From: Buddleja alternifolia
Taxonomy: Eukaryota > Streptophyta > Magnoliopsida > Lamiales > Scrophulariaceae
DNA length: 64,000 nucleotides
Assembly: GCA_019426215.1 (NCBI GenBank)
Contig: CM033392.1
Span: forward strand, 40,540,666-40,604,665
Direction of reading: 5' to 3'
Shown in pieces: positions 12,956 to 25,324 of this stretch. The first letter of the stretch is position 1, and each line of letters begins with the position of its first letter. The notes beneath the pieces were generated by a model. The model had not been told where the DNA came from, searched no databases, and was given only the letters and a program-made list of their open reading frames with translations. Made by a program: the position numbers and the translations under genes.

Positions 12956-13887
12956 TTGGGCTAGTGCCTGAGCTATTCCGGGATAGGTTCCTCGGACTGT
13001 GGTTGTAGGTATTAAGTGAGAGTTCGATATGATAATAAGGTTGGAGATATAGTGTATCAGTACTTAAATTGTGACAAACCATTGTTTGGGCGGCCGACCA
13101 AGCGATGATTGATTACAATTGTAAGACTGAGCTAGGAACATGTCTAGAATAAAACAGTATAGGTGCTTTGATTGCAAAGAGACACTTGAGTAGCAAAAGG
13201 TCTAATAGAATAAAGGATGAATATTCTTTATTAATAAGAGGATTTACATTAATTAATCAACCTCATACTTATGAGAAAACGAGCGGGAATTAGCCTTCAT
13301 GTAGTTTCTTGAGTACTGTGATAGTTATTGGTATATTACAGAATAAGTTTGGTTGTGATATAGGAAGGTAATTATAAATGACTATTTTCATATTTGACCG
13401 TACTATAAAAGTGAACTTAGAAGTTACTACACGAAAGGATAGTGGCATGATTATGGATTCAGTTATTTAAGTCCTATAACATAATGATTAGTGGAAAATC
13501 TTTTACAATTGGTATTATAGTGCTACCTATACAAGAGTAAGACATTATTCTAGAAATGGATTAGTTGTCTTATCATCATGCCCAATAGATTATCATACAA
13601 GGTTGTTAAGTTTTGTGCATCTGGTAAGTCGATTACAGATCTAACAGGGAAACAAGGATTGCTTCAGCACCTAATATTTCAGTTGTTATGGCGTAAAAGA
13701 CACTTTGGAAAGAAAGGGAAGACTATTTAGCTTCCATGATTAACAAGCCAAAAGATAAAGTGAATACTAAATAAGTATTTATAGTTCCTGAATTTTAATC
13801 TCTTTACGAACAGATAGGGAAGGGAGTTCGCCATCAAGTGTTTACACGGAACTACTCCAATATAAGTAAAGCTTAGCTATTAAACTT
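12956..13887 (+). other. Gypsy internal region without recognisable gag
   Basis: In chromoviruses gag and protease lie between the primer site and RT, usually 1.5 kb or more. Here about 930 bases are present with no open frame above 60 codons, and no capsid, zinc-knuckle or DSG protease motif was seen. The region is either deleted and scrambled or replaced. Confidence 0.6.
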
Positions 13888-15173
13888 GTGGATATAGGAT
13901 TTATTGAACCAAATACGTGTCTGTGGGGAGCTCTAGTGTTATTTGGCATGAAGGACAGATCATTAGGGTTAGGTGTAGAATACCGAGGGTTAAATAGAGT
14001 AACCATCAAGAACAAATATCCTCTTCCACAGATTGAAGAATTGTTTGACCAACTTCAAGGAGCTAAAGTATATTCGAAGCTCGATTTGCAGCAAGGATAT
14101 TACCAACTAAAAATTCGTCCGGAGGATGTACCTAAGACTGCTTTTCAAACAAGATATGGACACTACGAGTTTGTAGTAATGCCATTTGGATTGACTAACG
14201 CCCCAGCAGCTTTCATGGATCTTATGCATAGGATATTCCACCCTTTTCTGGATCAATTTGTGGTGATATTTATAAACGACATCATTGTCTATATCTAAGA
14301 CCAAAGAAAATCATGAACAACACTTAGGGATTGTATTGCCAGTCTTAAGAGACAACAAGCTCTACGTGAAATTTAGCAAGTGTGAGTTTGGGTTAACTAA
14401 GGTTGCCTTTTTAGGTCATGTGATTATGGGTAATGGAATCTATGTCGACCCCTCGAAGGTAGAATCTATTATGGAATGGAAAAGACCTGAGAATGTCATT
14501 AAAAAAAAAAAAAAAGCTTTCTCGAATTAGCAGGATACTATCGGAGATTTGTCAAGGATTCTCTAAGATAGCAGGACATTTATCTCGACTAACTCAAAGG
14601 AAGACAAAGTTGAATAGAATGATGAGTCTAAGTCAAGCTCCCAAGCGTTAGAGAAAAGGCTCACAACAACGCATTTAGAACTTCCTAATCGAAATGATAA
14701 TTTTGGAGTTTACGGTGATGTCTCTAAGGAGGGACTTGGATGTATGCTTATGCAAATAGTAAAGAGATAATGTATGCATAGTGTAAACACAAACCCTACA
14801 AATAGAACTACCCAACCCATGATTTGGAAGTAGCCTCCATTATTTCTGAAATAACAAAGTGGAGACATTACTTGTATGGAGCATCATACCGACCACAAAA
14901 GTTTTAAGTATCTATTCTCTCAAAAGAGTTGAATTTGAGACAAACAAAGAGAATGAAACTTCTTGAAGACTACAATTGTTCCAAACCCACCTCAGAAAAT
15001 CTAATGTAGAGGCAGATGCTTTAAGTCAGAAAATGAGTGTTGCAAGATTAATGGTTAACGAATGGAGAATGTTGAAAGACGTGAGTTTTTGGAATACAAA
15101 AGAATTTGGATTACACATCTTGTGTGCTAATATCAAAGTAGAACCCAATGTTCTTGGATCAAAGCTGCACTAG
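13888..15173 (+). pseudogene. Gypsy reverse transcriptase and RNase H pseudogene
   Basis: The segment 13,888-14,298 contains the RT core: [48 protein letters not shown] and the catalytic box as FINDIIVYI. The usual box is FIDDILVYS, so the first catalytic Asp is Asn. After a frameshift at about 14,297 the thumb region follows in 14,285-14,530 (KFSKCEFG, AFLGHVI), broken by a run of about 14 A at 14,501. RNase H is barely recognisable; the VEADALSQK segment typical of its end lies at about 15,005. The enzyme would not be active. Confidence 0.85.
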
Positions 15174-15438
15174 AGCAAGATCTATATTTAAGAACTGAAG
15201 GGAGGAGACCCTTCAAGAAAAATAGGCATGAATTTCAAATCTGGGAAGACGACCTGATAAAGTTTAAAAATAGGGAGTATGTACCAAATGACACTAGTGT
15301 GAAGGAGTTTATACTTGATGAAGCTCGTCGCTTGAAAAAGACCATATACCTTGGCGGTAATGAGATGCATAAGGAGTTAAGGAATATTACTGGTTAGTCA
15401 ATCTGAACAGCCAAGTCACTCATTATGTCTCACGATGC

Positions 15439-16632
15439 TTGACATGTCAACAAGTGAAAGCAGAACACCAACGACCTTCTGGACTTTTACAGCCCTTGGA
15501 AATACCTGAATGGAAGTGGGAGTACATAACGATGGATTTTGTAACTGACTTGCCACGAACCCCGAGTAATCATGATTTTGTTTGGATAGTTGTGGACAGA
15601 CTCACAAAATCAGCTCATTTCTTACCAATGCGAAAGGTGGATCCTCTCAATAAGTTAGCCCGCTTATACATCAAAGAAATTGTGAGACTCCACGGTGTTC
15701 CAGTCAACATTGTCTCAGATAGAGACCCAAGATTCGTCTCGCGATTTTGGAAAAGCCTACATGTAGAATTGGGAACTAAGCTTAGTTTTAGTACATCAGC
15801 TCACCCTCAGTCGGATGGATAATCTGAGCGCGTCATTCAAATACAAGAAGACATGTTGCGAGCGTGTGTTTTGGATTTTAAAGGAAATTGGGATCAATAC
15901 CTAACTTTAGCAGAATTTGCTTATAACAATAGCTATCAGGCCACAATTGGAATGGCACCATATGAAGCCTTATATGGGAGAAAGTGCAGGTCCCCAATTC
16001 ATTGGGAAGTTGGAGATACATGGATTCCTAAGAGGAAAAATCAGGGACAAATAACGTTTCCACAATTGGAATTGGTACAAGAAGCTATAGATAAAATCCA
16101 AATTGTCCAGGAACGAATGAAAACTGCACAGAGTCGTCAGAAGAGTTACGCCGATCAAAGAAGAAAAGACTTAGAATTTTTCGTCGGAGATGAGGTTTTC
16201 TTGCGGCTATCTCCTCGGAAAGACATCATTCAACATAAGAAAGGTGGAAAGTTAAGTCCTAGATTTGTTGGACCTTTCAAGATCTTGGAAAGAGTTGGAA
16301 AAGTAGCATATCGACTGGCACTCTCGCCAGCACTCTCTGGTTTGCACGATGTCTTTCACGTAAGCAGGTTAAAGAAATACCGACCCGATCCTGAACACGT
16401 ACTCAAGGTGGATGCAATACCAATTCAGAACAATTTGACTTATGAAGAAAAACCGATAAAGATTGTGGACAAGAAAGTGTGTGAGCTGCGGACTAAAAGC
16501 ATCCCAATGGTAAAGGTGTTATGGGAAAATCACGACAATCTAGGAGAAGCAACTTGGGAAACCGAGGATTACATTGGAAGACACTACCCGGAATTGTTCT
16601 CAGGTGAGAATTTGGGGACCAAATTCTTTTAA
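15439..16632 (+). pseudogene. Gypsy integrase with chromodomain-like tail (one stop)
   Basis: The segment 15,439-15,822 holds the end of the zinc-binding domain (CLTCQQVKAEHQ) and the catalytic core: TMDFVTDLP with the first Asp, and VSDRDPRFVSRFWK with the second Asp. A single TAA at 15,820-15,822 interrupts it. Just beyond, SERVIQ carries the catalytic Glu, and 15,853-16,632 continues with AYNNSYQATIGMAPYEALYGR, the GPFKILERVGKVAYRLALP-like domain and LHDVFHVSRLKKY. The last ~55 residues (VLWENHDNLGEATWETED) match a chromodomain of the plant chromovirus type, which directs integration to heterochromatin. The integrase is complete apart from that one stop. Confidence 0.9.
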
Positions 16633-16643
16633 GGAGGGGAGAA
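16631..16643 (+). other. Gypsy polypurine tract
   Basis: AAGGAGGGGAGAA sits directly before the 3' LTR start TGTGATACCC and is the expected primer for plus-strand DNA synthesis. Confidence 0.85.
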
Positions 16644-17061
16644 TGTGATACCCGAGTTTTTTTTAGTCGACTAGTTACTATCTAAAGCATTAGGACATGA
16701 CCTAGGATCTTAAACATATGTTCAAGAGGGATATTATATTATACATCTTATGTAGATTAAAGGAATAGAACCAAAATTTAACTAGACACTAGGAGAGAAG
16801 TTGAATTAGTAAATTGCCCAAATACACAAATAATTAGTAAATTCCACTTTCATTTCACTCTAAAAAAAAAATAAAAAAAAATAATAAATAAAGGGGTGGA
16901 AAGTGGGCTTGACCGACCACCCCACCATCACACCATAGATATATATATATATATATATATATAATATGCCACAACTTCCTCATTTTCCTTACAAGAAAAT
17001 ACCTCTTCAACTCTCTTTCTCCATTTTCATCATCTTTAACCTCTCTTCATCCTTCCATTCA

Positions 17062-17104
<43 letters not shown>

Positions 17105-19403
17105 TACAAATTAGTATATTAGTTTCAACCTCAACCATCTTCACACTTGTTGGTAGCATTAAAGGTAACTTGTAATTCGTTGATCTTACATTAGTAGGTA
17201 ATGGTAGAGGCTAAATTTGCTTTGAAAATGTTATTGCATGTGTATTAGAAGAGTAGATCTATGAGTTTTAAGCTTAAATTTACAATTTATAGTAACTAAC
17301 CTAAAGGCTTAAATGAAGAAATCACACATGCATGACAATTGTAAGTTGGGTCTTTAAATCTGCTACTGATTTCGAAGAATTATATCGAAATGAGGAAATG
17401 TTATTTGAGTTCAAACCTTTTACTGTGTATGTTACTGCACGTCTAAAAGATGTCTGAAATTTTGTGAGATTTTTGGAGTTGTAATGTGAATTATGGAAAT
17501 TGTTAAGTATAGACTGCCAGAAGCCTTACGGGATTTCAAAATGTTTGTTTGAGACATCATTTGGGGTTCTTAAAAACTTCATTTTGATTTCAAAATTTTA
17601 CAGGGGATAATAATATGTATTGGGGTTGTTGTGTATAAAAGTGGGGCTTATTTGATTAAATGCGGATTTTATAAGAATTTTAAAGTAATACTGCCCCAGT
17701 AAAAATTGAACCCAATTTTACTTCGGTTTTGAGTAAAATAGCCACATTTTAAGTGACCATTTACCTTTGAAACATTTATCTAAGGTCGTTTAACAAATTT
17801 AGAACATTTATGAAAAACGTTTACCCACAATTATTGAGTTTGTGATTTTTAACAATTCATACACTAAAACTGCACAAATCTGTTTTTATGCCTCTTATCG
17901 ACCTTTTGGGGAAGATTGAAATTAAGCCTAGTTTTCATTAAGGTAACTTGTTGTGCATGATTGTATTGTTATTAGGACCTCATAGACTACCCCGAGTAGA
18001 CTTTAGACGAGTTAGAAAATGAGTTCCTGATATAATTTTCGCTTAGCAGGTGTTGTGGGTGAGACGAACGAGGACAACGCCGTATAAGCTTGGACGTAGC
18101 GTGAGTGCCTCCAAAAATAGTACTAGTTTCAAAAATGGAAGGAAATAGTTTTAAAATGATATATATATATATATACATATATTAATGTTTATCTACGGGC
18201 CTATCATAAATTCTCATTTCAAAAGAGATTGGGCGTAGTACTTTTGAATATTCAATTATCACCGAACTGTGATCATTTTTCAGTCATGAATAACTATTTG
18301 CACAGATTCTTAGTCATTTTAATTGCATATTTTGAAATCATGGGTATCACTTAAACTTAGAATCATGGGTTTTCAAAAATTCATTGCACTTGGCCTTGTA
18401 TTGTGATCATTTCCCATGATGGTGTTCTTGTGACATGTTTCATCTTGCGTGGTTGTGTTGGGCCCAAGGTCGGGCGATGGATAGGGCAGGGTTCGGCCGG
18501 TCAAGCATGGGCTTGCGGTCTGAAACAGTTCCCGCTATCCACGTCCAGATCCATGCACCAAGGACGGAGTGCTCTGAGGGTGCATAGGTCATTTATCGTG
18601 TGGCATATTCCGGATATGACCAAATCGGGCATCGCGAGCCTGCGTGGGGAGATATAAGGTGATGGCTTTTAAGCCGCGTGTTCAGGGGTGATAAGGAAGA
18701 AGCAGAGGGACCCAAAGTGCTATGGTTAAATCATCGGACGCGATGGTATTGCTAACATGGCCCCCTACTGCTTAAGCGTGACGTGTACGTGTTACTTAAA
18801 CATGTCTTGTACATGATACTTGCATTGAGTCTTGTACGTGGTACTTACATTGACTGCTCACTTTAAAAATGCATGTTTTCAAACTTAAATATCATGCCAC
18901 CAATCATCCCAGCTTTATCATGAACGAAATTTTTTTAAGCATGTTTTCCATGACATTTGACACCACCTCACCGTGCATATACTAAGACCTTGTCTCATAC
19001 TAGCTATTGCTTACTTGTTACTATGATCACAAATTGCTTTTCTTATTTAGGATTTCAATGATCCTTCGAAAATCAATAAAAACCATTTTAAGCAACTTAC
19101 ACACGAGCACTGGCACTCACTAAGCCTTTGCTTACGTATTTTCTTTTCCTTCCAGTCATGGGCAAGAGCGGGTGGCAATAGCTTGACATACCTTCCGGGG
19201 AACTTTTATAATAGTTATTTTGACTTCCATCGTTAGCAATTTTCTCGACATGTTAGACATGATATATGATGATTATATGTAGTATGGGTTTGTATTAGGC
19301 TAAACGATGATGATATTCTGTGTATTTAATTCCGCTGGTAGCCTTTATCCTTGAGAATGTATCGTTAAGTTATTATCGTGCCACCTTAAGTTCGGGCGTT
19401 ACA
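16644..19403 (+). repeat. 3' LTR of the nested gypsy
   Basis: 2,760 bp, same termini as the 5' LTR. The length difference comes mostly from a longer TA microsatellite near 17,065-17,101 and about 33 bases near 17,390-17,422 absent from the 5' LTR. Other differences are scattered single bases. Confidence 0.9.
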
Positions 19404-20740
19404 GCACTGACTATGAGGAAACCTTTTCACCAGTAGCTATGATCAAATCCATCAAAATTCCACTTTCGATAGCTGCATACCTAGATTATGAAATCTGGCA
19501 AATGGATGTGAAGACTGCGTTCTTAAATGGATTCCTCGAGGAGGAGATCTATATGATACAGCCCAAGGGTTTCATACCTAGTGCAGATTCTCATAAGTTC
19601 TGCAAGTTGAATAGGTCCACTTATGAACTTAAGCAGGCCTCTCGCAGTTGGAACCTTCGTTTTGATGAAGAAGTGCGGGGCTACGACTTCGCCAAGAACG
19701 AGGATGAACTGTGTGTCTATAAAAAGTTTAGTGGGAGCAAGATCATATTCCTAGTGCTATATGTAGACGACATTCTACTTATAGGGAATGATGAAGGATT
19801 GCTAACTTCTGTAAAGACATGGCTTTCAAGCAAATTCTCCATGAAAGACTTGGGAGAAGCTACCTACATCCTGGGAATTCGAATCTACAGGGATAGATCG
19901 AATAACATGATAGGACTCTCTCAAGACCTATACTTAGAGAAGGTCCTCAAAAGGTTTGGGATGGAGAACTCTAAGAGAGGTCTGTTGCCTATGAGACACA
20001 AAATTTATCTCTCCAAAAATATGAGTCCTCAAAGTGAGCAAGATTGAAAAGAGATGAGTGCAGTCCTTATGCCTCGGCAGTAGGAGGTCTCATAGACGCG
20101 ATGTTATGCACGAGACCATATCTTGCCTACGTTGTGAGCGTGGTGAGTAGGTTTCAAGCTAACCTGGGCAAAGAACATTGGATCGCCGTAAAATCTATAT
20201 TGAAGTACTTGTAAAGAACTAAAGATATGATTCTGGTGTACGAAAATGGAGAATTAAAAGTGGACGGTTATACGGATTCTAACTTCCAGTCAAATATCGA
20301 TGATCGAAAATCCACTTCTGAGTTCGTATTCACTATAACAGTGGATCAGTGTCTTGGAAAAGTTCCAAGCAAAGCACAACTACTGATTCGACCACTGAAG
20401 CTAAAGCGGCCTCGGAGGCAGCCAAGGAAGTTGTTTGGATTAAGAAGTCCATGGCCGAACTTCAAGTTGTTCCTAGTGTGGAGCTTCCATTGCCACTATG
20501 GTGTGACAACAATGGAGCCATTGCTCAAGCTAGGGAACCAAGATCTCACAACTAATCCAAACACATAGAGAGGATACATCATATAATTCGAGAAATCATT
20601 GAAAGAGGCGACATCGCAGTGCAGAAAATAACCTCAGCGGAAAATGTAGCTGACCCACTCACTAAGCCATTGGCGCAGGCGTTGCTAGAAAAACATCTTG
20701 AGAAGATGGGTAGAAATACCATAGCGATTCGCATTGAATG
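19404..20740 (+). pseudogene. Copia A1 pol pseudogene, 3' part: RT and RNase H
   Basis: Coding homology resumes straight after the gypsy with DYEETFSPVAMIKSIK. The block 19,439-20,047 contains MDVKTAFLNGFLEEEIYM and an intact YVDDILL catalytic box, then stops. Between 20,047 and 20,227 there are stops and frame changes. RNase H lies in two overlapping frames at 20,227-20,568 (VDGYTDSNFQ, and DSTTEAKAASEAAKE then WCDNNGAIAQ), and the HLEKMG end is near 20,693-20,710. It is the same family as the open copy at 23,800-24,939, which gives the fuller reference. Confidence 0.85.
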
Positions 20741-20752
20741 CAAGTGGGAGAT
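20741..20752 (+). other. Copia A1 polypurine tract
   Basis: CAAGTGGGAGAT immediately before the LTR start TGTTAGG, the usual place and composition for a copia polypurine tract. Confidence 0.75.
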
Positions 20753-22261
20753 TGTTAGGTATATGCCCTAGATGCCAATGAGGACAAATAGATTGTATAG
20801 GGTATTCAATTATGTTGTACAAACTGATAATTAATAAAAGGCAATTACTATTCAGTTCATGTAAATCTTTATGGCATCAAACTAGTATTGAACAAATAGT
20901 CCTTGTGTATCGAGGTTGACTTTTCGCCCTTTATAGAATAAAGATGTGGCACGGGGAGAGCCTTATTCGTGATCACTAAAAAGGGGGTTTGTAAGTCAAG
21001 GAATCTTAATTGGGCTTTAAGATTCTACTTGTATGACACATGTTCTGACAAGGAGTGTCAGTGGGATAGTGAGACACGTGCCATAGATATATCAATGGAA
21101 TTGATGTACTTGAACACGGCTCGCAGTAATCCAATCACATGGGTATTTACTCTGTGACTATCAATGATTGGATTACTGACCATGATAGTATGCGTGGGCC
21201 GTAGACCTAAGGGTTCAAGAACAATGTGCTTGTGCTATTGAATCCGTTACTAGAGTAGTTAGGCCCAATTCACCTTTTGGTAGGGTTGACCTCGAAGTGT
21301 GATCTCAATGAGTTAAGTAGCAGTTGTTCAGTGATCACCAAGATGGGATTCACTGTCTCGATAGTAACGAGAAAGTATCCTGTGCAATCATATGCATATG
21401 AAATTATAAGTCTTTGGCCAAAGCAATGAAACTAACTCATGTGGGACATGGAGGGTAGTTTGGTAATTTCATCATGATATGATTACAAGGAAAGTATCAA
21501 GTTCAGTGAGTTTGACATGAACCATGACTCTCACTTGATCGGGATACAAAGTGAAGGGCTTATACTCATATGGTGTTTGTGGTCCAGAGGTTCATAAATG
21601 ATTCATTCATTTCATACTCAATTGGGTTACGATGTGAGTCTACAGGACTGTTGAGGTGACACTCACATCCTATGGTATTTTCTCCCATTGCCAATTGAGA
21701 CGAAGCTAAAGAGTTGCGCTATAAGAAACGAATGGGAAGTTTTTTTTGTTAATCTTTTAAAAAGGTATGATTAAATGGACGCATTGATTTATTAGTTAAA
21801 TCAATGAATTAAATATTTAATTTAATGAGATTAAATTAAATTATTTAATTAAAGATTAATTAATTAAGAATTAATTAATTATTTAATATGTATTGTAATT
21901 CAAATAGAATTTAAATTAAATACATAATTATATAAGTGGGCTAAAGTTGAATGGGCTAACGAAGCCCACCCACGTCCTAGAGGAGCCCTAGGGGCAACCA
22001 CATCAAGGAGTTGGAAGTCTCCTTGACTTGTTTACTAAGTAATAGGAGTTACAAGGTAACTCCAATACTTAACAAGTCATAACAACCAAGGGTTTTAACC
22101 TAGTAACATAACACAAGAGAAAAGAAATCTCCCTCCTCCAATTGCTTGCCCTAGCCATCCACTACATTAAAGAGGAAGCATTGGAAGAACTTTTGAAGGT
22201 TTGTTTCGCGTGCATCTTTATAGACCGGAGCTCAGGGAGTTGCTGTTACGCGAAGAAATAG
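20753..22261 (+). repeat. Copia A1 3' LTR, truncated at its right end
   Basis: Begins TGTTAGGTATATGCCC and follows the 5' LTR up to GCGAAGAAATA, which corresponds to about 5,870 in the 5' LTR. The last ~137 bases, including the GCTGCG and CTAACA end, are missing. After ten or so unrelated bases an inverted LTR begins. Confidence 0.88.
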
Positions 22262-22304
22262 CTTATGTCTCCTATTTCTTCGCGTAACAGCAACTCCCCG
22301 AGCT
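22229..22304. repeat. Tail-to-tail LTR palindrome junction
   Basis: Left arm GTTACGCGAAGAAATAG ends at 22,261; spacer CTTATGTCTC is 22,262-22,271; right arm CTATTTCTTCGCGTAAC starts at 22,272. The symmetry continues outwards for the full LTR length with divergence. Both LTRs stop at the same LTR base. Confidence 0.9.
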
Positions 22305-23784
22305 CCTGTCTATAAAGATGCACGCGAAACTAACCTTCAAAAGTTCTTCCAAAGCTTCCTCATTGATGGTGGTGGACGGCTAGGGCAAGCTTTGGAGGAG
22401 GGAAAATTCCTCTCTTGGGTTATGTAATTAGGTTAAAACCCTTGATTATTATTACTTGTTAAGTATTGGAGAAACCTTATAACTCCTTTTACTTAGTGAA
22501 CAAGTCAAGGAGTCTTCCATACTCCATGTTGGCCGTCCCCTTAGGGCTTCTTAAGAACGTGGGTGGGCTTCGTTGGCCCATTCAACTTAGCCCACCTATT
22601 TAAAATGTATTTAATTTAAATCCCATTTAAATTCCAATACACATTAAATAATTAATTGATTCCTAATTAATTAATCTGCAATTAAATAATTTAATACAAT
22701 CTTATTAAATTAAATATTTAATTCATTGATTTAACCAATAAATCAATGCGTCCATTTAATCACATCTTTCTATAAGATTAACACAAAAGACATCCCGTTC
22801 GTTTCTTATAGCGCGACTCTTTAAGTTCGTCTCAATTGACAATGGGAGAAAATACCAAAGGATGTGAGTGTCACCTAACCAGTCCCGTGGACACACATCG
22901 TAACCCAACTGAGGACGAAATGAACGAATCATTTACGAACCTCTGGACCACAAATACCATATGAGTATAAGCCCTTCACTATATATCCTGATCAAGTGAG
23001 AGTCATGGTTTATGTCAAACTCGCTGAACTTGATGTTGTGCTTGTAATCATATTATGATGAAATTACCAAAATATCCTTCATGTCTCACTTGAGTTAATT
23101 TCATTGTTTTGTCCAAAGACTTATAATTTCACATGCATATGATTGCACATGATACTTTCTTGTTTACTGTCGAGACAGTGAATCCCGTCTTGGCGATCAC
23201 TGAACAACTGCTACTTGACTTATTGAGATCGCACTTCGAGGTCGGCCCCACCAAAGGGTGAATTGGGCTGAACTACTCTAGTAACAGATTTAACAGCACA
23301 AGCGTATTGCTCATGAACCCTCAAGTCTAAGGCCCACGCATACTATTATGATCAGTAATCCAATCATTGACAATCACCGAGTAAATACCTATGTGATCGG
23401 ATTACTGCGAGCCATGTTCGAAAATATCAATTCCATTGATATATCTATGACACGTGTCTCACTATCCCATAGTGTTTGACTGGCACTCCTTGTCAGAACA
23501 TCTGTCATACAAGTCAAATCTTAATGCCCAGTTAAGATTCCTTGACCTGCGAACCCCTTTTTGATCAGGAATAAGACTCTTCCTGTGCCACATCTTTATT
23601 CTATAAAGGGCGAAGAGTCAACCTCGATACACAAGGACTGTTTGTTCAATATTTATTTGATGCCTCAAAGATTTACATGAACTGAATAATAATTGCCTTT
23701 TATTAATAATCCGTTTGCACAACGTAATTGAATACCCTATACAATCTATTTGTCTTCATTGGCATCTAGGGCATATACCTAACC
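22272..23784 (-). repeat. Copia A2 3' LTR, truncated
   Basis: On the minus strand it begins at 23,784 (terminal base changed, GGTTAGGTATATGCCC) and follows the family-A LTR to the palindrome junction at 22,272. Like its partner it lacks the last ~137 bases. Confidence 0.87.
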
Positions 23785-23799
23785 ATGTCCCACTTTCAC

Positions 23800-24939
23800 T
23801 CAATGCCAATCACTATGGTATCTAATACCCATCTTCTCTAGATGTTTTTCTAGCACCGCCTGCACCAATGGCTTAGTGAGTGGGTCAACTACGTTTTTTG
23901 CTGGGGTTATTTTTTGCACGGCGATGTCGCCTCTTCCAAAAATTTCTCGAATTATATAATATCTCCTCTCTATGTGTTTGGATTTGTTGTGAGACTTTGG
24001 TTCCCTAGCTTGCGCAATGGCTCCATTGTTGTCCCACCATAGTGGCAACGGAAGCTCCACACTAGGAACAACTTGAAGTTCAGCCATGAACTTCTTAATC
24101 CAAACAACTTCCTTGGCTGCCTCCGAGGCTGCCACATATTCAGCTTTAGTGTTCGAATCTGTAGTTGTGCTTTGCTTAGAACTTTTCCAAGACACTGATC
24201 CACCGTTCAAAGTGAATATGAACCCAAAAGTGGATTTTCGGTCATCGATATCTGACTGAAAGTCAGAATCTGTATAACCGTCCACTTTCAATTCTCCATT
24301 GCCGTACACCAGAATCATATTTTTAGTTCTTCTCAAGTAATTCAAGATCGATTTTACGGTGATGCAATGTTCTTTGCCCGGGTTAGCTTGAAACGTACTC
24401 ACCATGCTCACAGCGTTGGCAAGATCTGGTCTCGTGCATAACATCGCGTACATGAGACTTCCTACTAACGATGCATAGGGAACCCCACTCATCTTCTTTC
24501 GATCTTCCTCACTTTGAGGACTCATCTTTTTAGAGAGATGAATTCCCTGTCTCATAGGAAACAAACCTCCCTTAGAGTTTTCCATCCCAAAACTTTTGAG
24601 GACCTTCTCTAAGTAGAGGGCTTGAGAGAGTCCTATCATATTATTCGATCTTTCCCTGTAGATTCGAATTCCCAGGATGTAAATAGCTTTTCCCAAGTCT
24701 TTCATGGAGAATTTGCTTGAAAGCCATGTTTTTACAGAAGTTAGCAATCCTTCATCATTCCCTACAAGTAGAATGTCGTCTACATATAGCACCAGGAATA
24801 TGATCTTGCTCCCACTGACCTTTTTATAAACACAAGGTTCATCCTCATTCTTGAAGAAGTCGTAGCACCGCACTTCTTCATCAAAACGAAGGTTCCAACT
24901 GCGAGAGGCATGCTTGAGTCCATAAATGGACCTATTCAA
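23800..24939 (-). pseudogene. Copia A2 reverse transcriptase/RNase H, long intact frame
   Basis: The best-preserved copia coding block in the window: 379 codons open on the minus strand. It has NRSIYGLKHASRSWNLRF, the catalytic YVDDILLVGND, the conserved GSLMYAMLCTRPDLA segment, and RNase H with VDGYTDSDFQ, TKAEYVAASEA, WDNNGAIAQ and KSKHIERRYY, ending HLEKMGIRYHSDWH. The remaining RT (fingers, MDVKTSFLNRF-like) is at 24,940-25,320 but shifted out of frame. The element cannot express a full polyprotein because everything upstream of integrase is lost. Confidence 0.87.
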
Positions 24940-25324
24940 CTTTCAAACCTTATGAGGATCTGCACCAGATATGAAACCTTTGGGCTGTTCCATATAGATC
25001 TCCTCCCTGATGAATCTATTCAAGAACGAGGTCTTCACATCCATTTGCCAGATTTCATAATCCATGTATGCAGCTATCGAAAGTAGAATTTTGATGGATT
25101 TGATCATAGCTACTGGTGAAAAGGTTTCCTCAAAGTCAATGCCCCTTTTGACTATACCCTTTTGCCACTAGCCTTGCCTTATAGGTATCCACCTTGCCAT
25201 CCGGGCCAATCTTTCTCTTGTAGATCCATTTATATCCAATGGGTATAATACACTTGGGTGGATCAGTCAGAGTCCAGACTTGATTCGAATACATCGAATC
25301 CATTTCTACTTTCATAGCTTCATG

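Larger units (their letters stand above)
10236..19403 (+). mobile_element. Gypsy (chromovirus, Tekay-like) element nested in copia RT
   Basis: A 9.2-kb Ty3-gypsy element with two long LTRs, a tRNA-Met-type primer site and a GA-rich polypurine tract. Its pol order is RT, RNase H, integrase, ending in a chromodomain-like tail, which with ~2.7-kb LTRs suggests the Tekay/Del chromovirus clade. It is flanked by GCATT/GCACT. The internal region is only 3.7 kb because gag and protease are missing. The LTRs differ at only a few bases per hundred by eye, so insertion is fairly recent, although pol is decayed. Confidence 0.88.
4351..22261 (+). mobile_element. Copia element A1 (plus strand), left arm of the inverted pair, with nested gypsy
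   Basis: A near-complete Ty1-copia element. It runs in order: LTR 4,351-6,007, long leader, gag 7,743-8,530, protease-integrase-RT 8,541-10,235, a gypsy insertion 10,236-19,403, the rest of RT and RNase H 19,404-20,740, polypurine tract, and a truncated 3' LTR 20,753-22,261. Without the gypsy it is about 8.7 kb. It is dead: the coding region has several stops and frameshifts and a changed protease active site. Its right end joins a second, inverted copy of the same family. Confidence 0.85.
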
